Source of the DNA: Pedobacter sp. W3I1
GTDB taxonomy: Bacteria > Bacteroidota > Bacteroidia > Sphingobacteriales > Sphingobacteriaceae
Assembly (NCBI RefSeq): GCF_030816015.1
Contig: NZ_JAUSXN010000001.1
Span: 5,828,001-5,892,000, forward strand
DNA: 64,000 bases
Reading direction: 5' to 3'
A program made the position numbers and the translations under genes. The notes under the pieces are model-generated. The model saw nothing but the letters and a program-made list of their open reading frames with translations, ran no database searches and was not told the DNA's origin. Below, piece after piece: positions 34,480 to 42,184 of the stretch. How positions within the stretch are numbered: the stretch's first letter is position 1; the number at the start of each line of letters is the position of its first letter.

Positions 34480-34797
34480 ATGGCTAAGAAAAATTTACCA
34501 GACAAGTTAAAAAATGGCATTGAAGCACTTTCGGGTATTTCGATGGATGATGTTCGTGTCCACTTCAATTCGGATAAACCTGCACAATTGGCTGCTTTGG
34601 CCTACGCACAGGGTATTGACATCCATTTAGCATCGGGCCAGGAAGAACATTTACCGCACGAAGCATGGCATGTAGTACAACAAACACAAGGCAGGGTTAA
34701 AGCAAGCACTCAGCTCAAATCTAATGAAGTTATTACTGATGATTCTGGCCTGGAAAAAGAAGCTGACAAAATGGGGGCAAAAGCAGCTGATCTTTAA
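34480..34797 (+). CDS. Stand-alone DUF4157 (eCIS core) domain protein
   Basis: Of 105 residues without signal peptide. IEALSGISMDDVRVHFNSDK leads into AYAQGIDIHLASGQEEHLPH and then EAWHVVQQTQGRVK, with PHEAWH resembling an HExxH-like zinc site (H-E-A-W-H). DUF4157 usually forms the N-terminal part of large effectors carried by extracellular contractile injection systems or other toxins. Here the gene is short, ends right after the domain, and no phage-tail-like genes are nearby. Function unknown. Confidence 0.85.
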   Translation: MAKKNLPDKLKNGIEALSGISMDDVRVHFNSDKPAQLAALAYAQGIDIHLASGQEEHLPHEAWHVVQQTQGRVKASTQLKSNEVITDDSGLEKEADKMGAKAADL

Positions 34798-34862
34798 GGA
34801 TAGATTGAATAATTGAATCGCTCTCTCGACCTATTACTTTACACTTCAAACCCCTTCATTCC

Positions 34863-35010
34863 TAAACCTGACAGCAGCGAAAATCCTTTTTGTTTGCACT
34901 TACAGTAAAAGATTGCTTCGTCGTTCCTCCTCGCAATGACGATGTAACGAGAGCAGAAACCACAAAAAGATTGAAGCGAATGGCAGGGTTGCAGCCTCAG
35001 ATGGAAAGTG
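34863..35010 (-). repeat. Dispersed hairpin element, copy E, with another palindrome inside it
   Basis: Read on the minus strand: CCTGCCATTCGCTTCAATCTTTTTG, then in the loop a separate palindrome (plus-strand 34911-34943, GATTGCTTCGTCG..CGCAATGACG), then CAAACAAAAAGGATT and the end TGTCAGGTTTA at 34863. Both arms of the host element are intact around the inserted palindrome. Convergent DUF4157-gcvP gap. Confidence 0.65.
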
Positions 35011-35296
35011 ACATTCGTTTCCAAAAAAAAATGCTTTGTATCTTCCATTGATATATTCATAAGAAAAATCGTCATCTCGACTGAAACGCAGTGGAATGGA
35101 GAGATCTATCTTGAGATAGATTTCTCGACTTCGCTGCACTCCGCTCGAAATGACGATATCGCGAGAGAAGATCTCTTCTTAACTTCAACAACGTTCAGCG
35201 TAACAATCACAAAAAAAAGGTTTAAGATTTTCTGCTGTATGCTTTACGCACCCTGCAAAAAACCTTAAACCCTCTACCTTCCCGCCTTCTACCTTA
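35011..35296. repeat. Second half of the DUF4157-gcvP gap: palindrome and word repeat
   Basis: 35070-35155 is a CGTCATCTCGACTG..CGAAATGACG palindrome with inner stem GAGATCTATCTTGAGATAGA, close to the copy at 20695. From about 35255 to the gcvP stop the minus strand reads TAAGGTAGAAGG, CGGGAAGGTAGAGGG and TTTAAGG words. Short ORFs through here on both strands are translations of repeats. Confidence 0.75.
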
Positions 35297-38173
35297 CTAA
35301 GGTACGATCTCTTCTAAATAACTCTCTATCGGCGGACAAGCACAAATCAATGCCCTGTCACCATGGCTATCGTTAACACGACTAACTGAAGGCCAGAACT
35401 TGCGTTCTAACACATAAGGGAGTGGAAAAGCAGCTGTTTGACGGCTATAAGCATGATCCCATTCGTTAGCCGTAATTACCGAAACCGTATGAGGCGCATT
35501 TTTTAATGGGTTATCTATTTTATCTAATATACCGTTTTCTACAGCGGTAATTTCGTTTTTAATCGCGATTAAGGCATCACAGAAACGGTCTAATTCATGT
35601 TTAGGCTCCGATTCTGTAGGTTCAACCATCAACGTACCCGCAACCGGAAACGAAACCGTTGGTGCGTGAAAACCGTAATCCATTAAACGTTTGGCAATAT
35701 CGGTAACTTCGATTCCGAACGCTTTAAACGAACGGCAATCTAAGATCATCTCGTGTGCACAACGTCCCTGAGCACCTGAATAAAGTACTGGGTAGTGTTG
35801 CTCTAAACGCGCTTTCATATAGTTTGCGTTTAAAATTGCATATTTAGTGGCATTAGTTAAACCTTCAGCACCCATCATCGCAATATAAGCATGAGAGATG
35901 ATCAAGATCGAAGCCGAGCCCCAAGGTGCAGATGAAACTGCAGAAATTGATTTTCCTTTATCAATATCAACCACAGTATGACCAGGAAGATAAGGAACCA
36001 GGTGTTTGGCAACACCGATCGGGCCCATACCAGGACCGCCACCACCATGAGGGATACAGAATGTTTTGTGCAAGTTTAAGTGACAAACATCGGCACCGAT
36101 ATTAGCCGGACTTGTTAAACCAACCTGCGCATTCATGTTTGCACCATCCATATATACCTGTCCACCGTTAGCGTGAATGGTTTCGCAGATTTCGATAATA
36201 CTTTCTTCAAATACCCCGTGAGTAGATGGATAAGTTACCATCAAACACGATAAGTTGTCTTTGTGTAATTCTGCTTTTGCCTTTAAATCTTCAACATCGA
36301 TGTTACCGTTTTCTAAAGATTTAACTACAACAATTTTCATATCGGCCATTGCCGCAGAAGCAGGGTTTGTTCCATGTGCCGAAGCAGGAATTAACGCTAC
36401 GTTACGGTGGAAATCGCCTCTATCATGGTGATAAGCGCGGATAACCATTAAACCAGCATATTCGCCCTGAGCACCAGCATTTGGCTGTAAACTCATCGCA
36501 GCGAAACCGGTAATTTCACTTAACCATTTATCCAGTTCGTTAAAAACAGAATAATAACCTAATACCTGATCGGCAGGGGCAAACGGATGGATGCGGCCGA
36601 AGTGAGACCAGGTAACCGGGATCATTTCTGCTGTTGCATTTAATTTCATGGTACAGCTACCCAAAGCAATCATCGAGTGGCAAAGCGATAAATCTTTAGC
36701 TTCTAATGATTTGATGTAACGCAACATTTCATGTTCTGAATGGTGCAGATTAAAGATTGGGTGTGTTAAATAAGCAGAAGTACGTTGTAATGTAGCTGGA
36801 ATAACGGTTTCTACATTTTCTACCACTTCAACCTGATCTGCTGCGATAGCTTTGACTTTAGCAAATATTTTAGCAATTAAAGCTACATCTTCGAAAGTGC
36901 TGGTTTCATCGAACGAAATGGTTGCTACGTTACCAACATAGTTTAAGTTGATTTCGTTATCGATACATCCTGAATGGATACCGCCTTTTAAATCGCCTAA
37001 ATCGAAACGAATCGTATCGAAATAAGCAGCATTTAACTGCTCAAAACCTAAACCCTTTAAGGTAGAGGCTAAACTAATGGCCAAACCATGCGTACGTTCT
37101 GCAATTGCTTTTAATCCTTTCGGACCGTGGTAAGCAGCATAAAAACCAGCCATAATGGCCAATAATGCCTGTGCAGTACAGATGTTTGATGTTGCTTTAT
37201 CTCTACGGATATGCTGCTCGCGCGTTTGCAAAGCCATACGTAAAGCATAATCGCCATGGCTATCAATGGTTACACCAATGATACGACCCGGGATATTACG
37301 TTTATATTCTTCTTTAGTTGCAAAAAATGCAGCATGTGGCCCACCAAAACCCATTGGTATACCTAAACGCTGTGTAGTACCAACTACTACATCAGCTCCC
37401 CACTCGCCCGGAGGCGTTAATAAGGTTAAGCTTAAAATATCGGCAACTACCGTTAATTTAATATTCTGGTTGTGCAACGCTGATGCAAAGTCTTTGTAAT
37501 CGAAAACCTCACCGTTTCCTGCCGGATACTGAACAATTGCACCAAAGAAATCTTCAGTAGCTACTAAATCTAAATGACTTCCAATAACCAGCTCAATGCC
37601 ATAAGGATTAGCACGTGTTTTTAAAATATCGATTGTTTGAGGGAAAAGCAATTCTGAAACGAAGAACTTTTTAGCTGCCTGATTTTTACGCAAGCTGTAT
37701 TGCATAAACATCGCCTCGGCAGCAGCAGTACCTTCATCCAATAAAGATGCGTTGGCAATTTCCATTCCGGTTAAATCGATAACCATGGTTTGGAAATTTA
37801 ACAAAGCCTGTAAACGACCTTGAGCAATTTCTGCCTGGTATGGCGTATATTGTGTGTACCATCCTGGGTTTTCGAATACGTTACGTAAAATTACACCTGG
37901 GGTAATGGTATCATAATAACCTTGACCGATAAAGCTTTTGAAAACTTTATTCAACAATGAAGTTTGTTTTAAAGCACCAAGATATTCAGTTTCTGATTTC
38001 GCTGCAGGCAAGTTTAAAGGCTGTTTTAACCTAATTGTTGTCGGAACAGTTTGTTCAATCAGCTCATCAATAGAATTTACGCCAACAGCTTGCAACATTT
38101 CGGCTGTATCTGCCTCATTTGGTGCAATATGACGATTTTGAAAATCTTCCTTGTAATGGATATTTAAGCTCAT
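35297..38173 (-). CDS. gcvP: Glycine dehydrogenase (decarboxylating), P-protein
   Basis: Pyridoxal-phosphate enzyme of the glycine cleavage system, 958 residues, single-chain form with two homologous halves. First half opens with FQNRHIAPNEADTAEMLQAV; the second half holds the PLP lysine in LNLHKTFCIPHGGGGPGMGP at about 703-722. SCTMKLNATAEM at about 505 is also typical. It releases CO2 from glycine and passes aminomethyl to the H-protein (gcvH, gcvT not in the window). No glycine riboswitch is seen upstream. The stop codon runs into a low-complexity repeat. Confidence 0.97.
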   Translation of the reverse strand: MSLNIHYKEDFQNRHIAPNEADTAEMLQAVGVNSIDELIEQTVPTTIRLKQPLNLPAAKSETEYLGALKQTSLLNKVFKSFIGQGYYDTITPGVILRNVFENPGWYTQYTPYQAEIAQGRLQALLNFQTMVIDLTGMEIANASLLDEGTAAAEAMFMQYSLRKNQAAKKFFVSELLFPQTIDILKTRANPYGIELVIGSHLDLVATEDFFGAIVQYPAGNGEVFDYKDFASALHNQNIKLTVVADILSLTLLTPPGEWGADVVVGTTQRLGIPMGFGGPHAAFFATKEEYKRNIPGRIIGVTIDSHGDYALRMALQTREQHIRRDKATSNICTAQALLAIMAGFYAAYHGPKGLKAIAERTHGLAISLASTLKGLGFEQLNAAYFDTIRFDLGDLKGGIHSGCIDNEINLNYVGNVATISFDETSTFEDVALIAKIFAKVKAIAADQVEVVENVETVIPATLQRTSAYLTHPIFNLHHSEHEMLRYIKSLEAKDLSLCHSMIALGSCTMKLNATAEMIPVTWSHFGRIHPFAPADQVLGYYSVFNELDKWLSEITGFAAMSLQPNAGAQGEYAGLMVIRAYHHDRGDFHRNVALIPASAHGTNPASAAMADMKIVVVKSLENGNIDVEDLKAKAELHKDNLSCLMVTYPSTHGVFEESIIEICETIHANGGQVYMDGANMNAQVGLTSPANIGADVCHLNLHKTFCIPHGGGGPGMGPIGVAKHLVPYLPGHTVVDIDKGKSISAVSSAPWGSASILIISHAYIAMMGAEGLTNATKYAILNANYMKARLEQHYPVLYSGAQGRCAHEMILDCRSFKAFGIEVTDIAKRLMDYGFHAPTVSFPVAGTLMVEPTESEPKHELDRFCDALIAIKNEITAVENGILDKIDNPLKNAPHTVSVITANEWDHAYSRQTAAFPLPYVLERKFWPSVSRVNDSHGDRALICACPPIESYLEEIVP

Positions 38174-38521
38174 GCGGTATGAATAATAAATTTGCGTGCA
38201 AAGGTAGCAAAAACGAAGCTGTATTTCACTATCAATCAGTGTAAAAAAGGTGTCCTATTTATACTTAAAAGCGACAAAGTAGATAGATTTTATGCATAAA
38301 CAGGAAGACAAACGTTTGTTCATTTTTAATACATTAACTGATTATTTGGAAAGCAGTAACTGTACTGAAATTTAAGTTTGTCGCCATGGTTAACTTCAAT
38401 CTTTTTGAAACTAATTGCGCTAAATCAATAGAGGTCTGCAACGTAAAATATCAGCTACTAAAGGAAAGGGGAAAAGCATTTTTATAAATTTGAAAAGCAT
38501 TTTACCTACCATGCCCTACTT
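38174..38521. other. Divergent intergenic region gcvP / unknown GT-like gene
   Basis: Holds the gcvP promoter candidate and, at 38348-38411, a left-part copy of the dispersed element (GGAAAGCAGTAACTGTACTG, then CAATCTTTTTG) that lacks the TCAGGTTTA end. GAAAAGCATTTT is repeated at 38472 and 38491. No promoter is obvious for the plus-strand gene. Confidence 0.55.
38199..38206 (-). promoter_or_regulatory. Candidate -7 element for gcvP
   Basis: Minus strand TACCTTTG, a perfect TAnnTTTG match, 25 bases before the ATG, giving an untranslated leader of roughly 20 bases. Confidence 0.5.
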
Positions 38522-39373
38522 ATGCCAATAGCTAAAAATAACGTCGCACTTTTAGTTCATGCCTGCGATCGTTATGAATTTCTTTATAAAGGTTTTGATT
38601 ACGCTTTCTCAGAAAACTGGGATTTTAAAATACCATGCAACTATTATTTCGCTACGGAAGTAAAAGAAGTGGAAGTGAATGGTTTTAGAAATATCAAATC
38701 AGGTGAGGGCGAATGGGCCGACCGTTTAATAACACTATTAACAAATTTAGAAGAGGAGTATATCCTCTATTTCCAGGAAGATATGTGGTTAAGTAAACTG
38801 GTTAATCCTAAATTTTTTACAATCCTGTTCGAACAGGCTAATAAAAACGGCTGGCAACAGGTTAAGCTCCATAGTTCAAGCGTTTACAAAACCAAAGAAA
38901 CGGCTAATTTTATCGAAGGATTTAATATTGCAGCGCTTGACAATGTAGCATCACAATTTCTAATGTCGCACCAGATTACACTTTGGAGAAAAGATTTCCT
39001 ACTTGCTCAACTTTATAAAAACGAACATCCCTGGAGAAATGAACGCAAAGGCACGCAAAGATTAAAAAAATTAAACCCTTTAATTCTTCATGCCGATTGC
39101 TTTGCAGAAAACGGTTCAGACGAAATCAATAACAATAAAACCCCATCTGAACGGAGCGAGTATTATGCCGTTTCATTTAACAGTACACTGAATTCGAATG
39201 TGGTTCGCTTTATTGAGATGCTAAATTCAGGCAATCAATCTCAAAAAGATTATGCTACTGAACTCCAAAAGCATTACGACAATGATTTAACTCATGATGG
39301 TAAGGAAAAACCAAAAAAAGAAGATTTTTTTAAGAAGATTAAAACCTATCTGTGGGAAAAAATTCGCAATTAA
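38522..39373 (+). CDS. Unrecognised protein, possibly a GT-A-like glycosyltransferase
   Basis: Of 283 residues. The start KNNVALLVHACDRYEFLYKG and the central EYILYFQEDMWLS (E-D, acidic pair where a DxD would lie) suggest a nucleotide-sugar fold, followed by LMSHQITLWRKDFLLAQLYK and LILHADCFAENGSDE. No signal or membrane segment; the C-terminal 40 residues are lysine-rich. It stands alone between gcvP and a lipoprotein gene. I do not recognise the family with certainty. Confidence 0.6.
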   Translation: MPIAKNNVALLVHACDRYEFLYKGFDYAFSENWDFKIPCNYYFATEVKEVEVNGFRNIKSGEGEWADRLITLLTNLEEEYILYFQEDMWLSKLVNPKFFTILFEQANKNGWQQVKLHSSSVYKTKETANFIEGFNIAALDNVASQFLMSHQITLWRKDFLLAQLYKNEHPWRNERKGTQRLKKLNPLILHADCFAENGSDEINNNKTPSERSEYYAVSFNSTLNSNVVRFIEMLNSGNQSQKDYATELQKHYDNDLTHDGKEKPKKEDFFKKIKTYLWEKIRN

Positions 39374-39395
39374 TTTTTGCATATCATATAAGTTT

Positions 39396-39518
39396 GAAAA
39401 GCAATGGCTGTGCTAAAATTCAAGTCTGTTCCCGCCATTCGCTACAATCTTTTTGCTACTCCATTGTCATGCTGAAGGTTGCTGCAAACAAAAAGGATTT
39501 TCGCTGCTGTCGGGTTTA
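39396..39518 (+). repeat. Dispersed hairpin element, copy B
   Basis: GAAAAGCAATGGCTGTG start, CCCGCCATTCGCTACAATC, core arms CTTTTTGCT and GCAAACAAAAAGGATT enclosing TTGTCATGCTGAAGG, end TGTCGGGTTTA. In the convergent gap before the lipoprotein gene. Confidence 0.75.
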
Positions 39519-39606
39519 AACACGCAAGACAATACAAGAAACAGAGGTTGCAGGGCGCATTAGGCATTACGCTCTTATCTTTGGTCTTTCAACTTTAGTC
39601 TTTTAG

Positions 39607-40170
39607 CTATTTCTGCACTTTCCAGCCCTCATCTTTGCTCAACTTTAATTTATAGGTTTTGGTAATGAAGTTGCTGTTTTTATTGGCGTCTTTATCAAAG
39701 GGTTCAAAATCGGTAGTTGTCATTTTAAGTGATACGGTAACTTTTGCAGTGCTCGAGTTTACCTGCGCAAAATCTACAGGCTTTTCATCGGCTAAAACAT
39801 ATTCTACCACTTTTACGGTTGCCTTATCTCCATCCTGTTTCAACACCAATGGGCTCGCTTTGTCAGTTAAAGTAATCTGATAAACGAAACTGCTATCTTT
39901 TGAAAGGAACTTCTTTTTAGCTGCTTTCAAATCCAATGTCACCAAGCCTTTACTCGCTAAAGTTTTATATTTACCAAGCTCAAACATGTCGTTTGTACTG
40001 TTAAATTTTATTTCCCCAAAGTTGAAACGTGTAGTTTTATATTCGGGGTTAGCTTTTAAATAATCAGTGATTACCTCAGCAGCCTCGTCCTGATTGATGG
40101 TAGTTTTGGTTTTACATCCGGCTAAGCCAATGATGATAACAGATAAGATATAAACAGTAAATTTTTTCAT
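39607..40170 (-). CDS. Hypothetical lipoprotein
   Basis: Of 187 residues. Signal MKKFTVYILSVIIIGLAGCK with lipobox LAGC (Cys19). The mature part is lysine/aspartate-rich with regular beta-strand spacing (VTLDLKAAKKKF, ATVKVVEYVLADEKPVDF). No known domain recognised. Both sides carry intergenic repeats. Probably outer-membrane anchored. Confidence 0.72.
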   Translation of the reverse strand: MKKFTVYILSVIIIGLAGCKTKTTINQDEAAEVITDYLKANPEYKTTRFNFGEIKFNSTNDMFELGKYKTLASKGLVTLDLKAAKKKFLSKDSSFVYQITLTDKASPLVLKQDGDKATVKVVEYVLADEKPVDFAQVNSSTAKVTVSLKMTTTDFEPFDKDANKNSNFITKTYKLKLSKDEGWKVQK

Positions 40171-40211
40171 GTGTAAACGCTTTATGCTTTTTAAAGATAT
40201 TTAATTTTAGT

Positions 40212-40360
40212 TTAACCGCAAAGAACGCGAAGTTTATTAATCTTCAAGGCTTAAACCACAAAGGCACCAAGAACACTAAGTTTGCATTCATTGCATAACA
40301 ATAATTTCAAAAGCTCTACTTTGTGCCCTCTGCGTCTTCACTCGGTGCTCTTTGCGGTAA
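40212..40360. repeat. TTTAACCGCAAAG-type inverted repeat, copy 1
   Basis: Arms TTTAACCGCAAAGAACGCG and CGGTGCTCTTTGCGGTAAAA enclose about 110 bases that contain a second pair (CTTAAACCACAAAGGCACC / TTTGTGCCCTCTGCG). It fills the gap past the EamA gene's stop. Confidence 0.75.
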
Positions 40361-40369
40361 AAAGCGAGA

Positions 40370-41260
40370 TTAATCTCGCTTTAAGTATTTCAGGTTAGGC
40401 AAAACCATCGCCGACAAAATTACCACAACACCAACCCACCTCAAAAACGATACCTGTTCTTGTAACACAAAACCAGCCATCATTACGGCAACAGGTAATT
40501 CTGCAGCACTTAATATCGAACTAATGGCCGTCCCGATTCTGGGTACGCCTTCAGCATAAAATAATGGAGGAATAACTGTACCGAAAACGGAGATGATCAA
40601 ACCCCATTTCAATAAACTTCCTGTTAAGGCACCATTAAATAAGAATGTTGGCGGAAAAATAATGAAGATCAACATACAAGCACCGGTAATCATCAGCGCA
40701 CTTTTTTGTAGTGGAGCATATTCATTCCCAATCTTACCACTCAGCAACAAAAAGCCGGCATAACAGATTGCGGCCAATAATCCGAAACCTATACCCTTTA
40801 AATCCATACTTTCAATACTTGTTTCTGCCATTCCGCTGGCTAAAACCGTTCCGCCTAAAACCAATAAGATGGCCAGAAATTGTAAGCCTGTGGGTTTCTT
40901 TTTAAAAATAAGGTACTCCATTAAAATACTCATCCAAATAAACTGCATCAACAGAATAATAGCAACCGAGTTGGGTACAAGTTTTACACACTGATAGTAA
41001 AAAATACTTACCAAACCGGTACAGGTTCCTGCCAGCACCATTTTCCACCAGGGTGTTTTAATAACCGTCGCTTTAGCTTTATAGCCAGCAGTTCGGCTCT
41101 GGAAGAAAAACAGCACCCATAAAATCACCGCTCCGAAGAACGCCTGGGCACCGGTAACATCACCCAAGGTATAGCCCTCATGGTAAGCAAGTTTAACAAA
41201 AGTAGAAAGGATACCAAAACTGCAGGCACCGAAAAAAACAAGGAGAATTCCTTTTAACAT
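40370..41260 (-). CDS. DMT superfamily (EamA) transporter
   Basis: Of 296 residues with ten hydrophobic helices in two EamA repeats (GILLVFFGACSFGILSTFVK at the start; GFGLLAAICYAGFLLLSGKI beginning the second half at about 155). Likely inner-membrane exporter of small metabolites. The substrate cannot be told. The gene is bracketed by two TTTAACCGC-type repeats, one 10 bases past each end. Confidence 0.87.
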   Translation of the reverse strand: MLKGILLVFFGACSFGILSTFVKLAYHEGYTLGDVTGAQAFFGAVILWVLFFFQSRTAGYKAKATVIKTPWWKMVLAGTCTGLVSIFYYQCVKLVPNSVAIILLMQFIWMSILMEYLIFKKKPTGLQFLAILLVLGGTVLASGMAETSIESMDLKGIGFGLLAAICYAGFLLLSGKIGNEYAPLQKSALMITGACMLIFIIFPPTFLFNGALTGSLLKWGLIISVFGTVIPPLFYAEGVPRIGTAISSILSAAELPVAVMMAGFVLQEQVSFLRWVGVVVILSAMVLPNLKYLKRD

Positions 41261-41270
41261 ATATTTCTTT

Positions 41271-41382
41271 TTTAACCGCTAAGGACGCTATGTGTTTTGC
41301 AAAGAAGCGCTGAGCTTGATTAAACCGACGCACCTAACTTTGCGTTCTTTGTGCACTTCTTCTTTGCAGTCTTTGCGGTTAT
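41271..41382. repeat. TTTAACCGCTAAG-type inverted repeat, copy 2
   Basis: Arms TTTAACCGCTAAGGACGC and CAGTCTTTGCGGTTATAA, with TTTGCGTTCTTTGTGC inside. It lies between pdxJ and the EamA gene. Confidence 0.75.
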
Positions 41383-41384
41383 AA

Positions 41385-42101
41385 CTAAGCCAATTGTTGC
41401 AAATATTTCTGAATGGTTGTTTCTAAGCCCAGGTAAAGTGCATCGCTAATTAAAGCGTGACCAATAGAAACTTCCAGTAAACCGGGGGTGCTCTGTGCAA
41501 AATAATGCAGGTTATGTAAATCAAGATCGTGACCTGCATTAATTCCCAAGCCTAATTTGTTAGCATGGTGTGCTGCCGCAATATAACTCACTACAGCCTT
41601 CTCGCGATCGGCAAAATAATTATGCGCATAAGCCTCTGTGTACAATTCAATACGGTCTGTTCCGGTTTCTACTGCACCTTCAACCATTTCTACCTGCGGA
41701 TCTACAAAAATAGAAACACGGATGCCTTCTTTCTGGAAGACGGCAACCATTTCTTTCAGGTAATCTTTATGTTTTACTGTATCCCAACCATGATTAGAGG
41801 TAATCTGACCTTCGGCATCCGGCACCAAAGTAACCTGCGCAGGTTTGTTGGCCAAAACCAGATCGACAAATTTATCTTCCTTACAATTTCCTTCAATATT
41901 AAATTCAGTAGCAATAACAGCTTTTAAATCATAAACATCCTGATAACGAATATGGCGTTCATCAGGGCGTGGGTGCACTGTAATTCCCTGAGCGCCGAAA
42001 CGTTCACAATCTAATGCAACTTTAACTAAATCAGGATTATTACCTCCGCGACTGTTGCGAAGTGTAGCAATTTTATTGATATTAACCGATAACTTTGTCA
42101 T
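41385..42101 (-). CDS. pdxJ: Pyridoxine 5'-phosphate synthase
   Basis: TIM-barrel enzyme of 238 residues closing the pyridoxine ring from DXP and aminoacetone phosphate (DXP-dependent vitamin B6 route). LSVNINKIATLRNSRGGNNP at the N-terminus, ITVHPRPDERHIRYQDV at about 37, FNIEGN at about 68, VTLVPD at about 92, GAVETGTDRIELYTE at about 140, INAGHDLDLHNL at about 192, SIGHALISDAL at about 212. Divergent from the GT39 gene. Confidence 0.96.
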   Translation of the reverse strand: MTKLSVNINKIATLRNSRGGNNPDLVKVALDCERFGAQGITVHPRPDERHIRYQDVYDLKAVIATEFNIEGNCKEDKFVDLVLANKPAQVTLVPDAEGQITSNHGWDTVKHKDYLKEMVAVFQKEGIRVSIFVDPQVEMVEGAVETGTDRIELYTEAYAHNYFADREKAVVSYIAAAHHANKLGLGINAGHDLDLHNLHYFAQSTPGLLEVSIGHALISDALYLGLETTIQKYLQQLA

Positions 42102-42105
42102 GAAG

Positions 42106-42113
42106 CAAAGATA
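42106..42113 (-). promoter_or_regulatory. Candidate -7 element very close to the pdxJ start
   Basis: Minus strand TATCTTTG, perfect TAnnTTTG, ending only four bases before the ATG. If used, the mRNA would start at or next to the start codon, i.e. leaderless or nearly so. Confidence 0.4.
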
Positions 42114-42184
42114 AGGCTTTGCCTTTGTTAATCTTAAAGCTTAAAAAAAATTGACTTTTTTTTGCTCATATTTGCTTCTTGTAA

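Noticed and set aside
34839..35268. Three overlapping ORFs on both strands
   Set aside because: They are translations of the palindromic repeats; the encoded strings recur wherever the repeats do.
38174..38230. Glycine riboswitch before gcvP
   Set aside because: The leader is only about 20 bases after the -7 box and has no aptamer-like structure.
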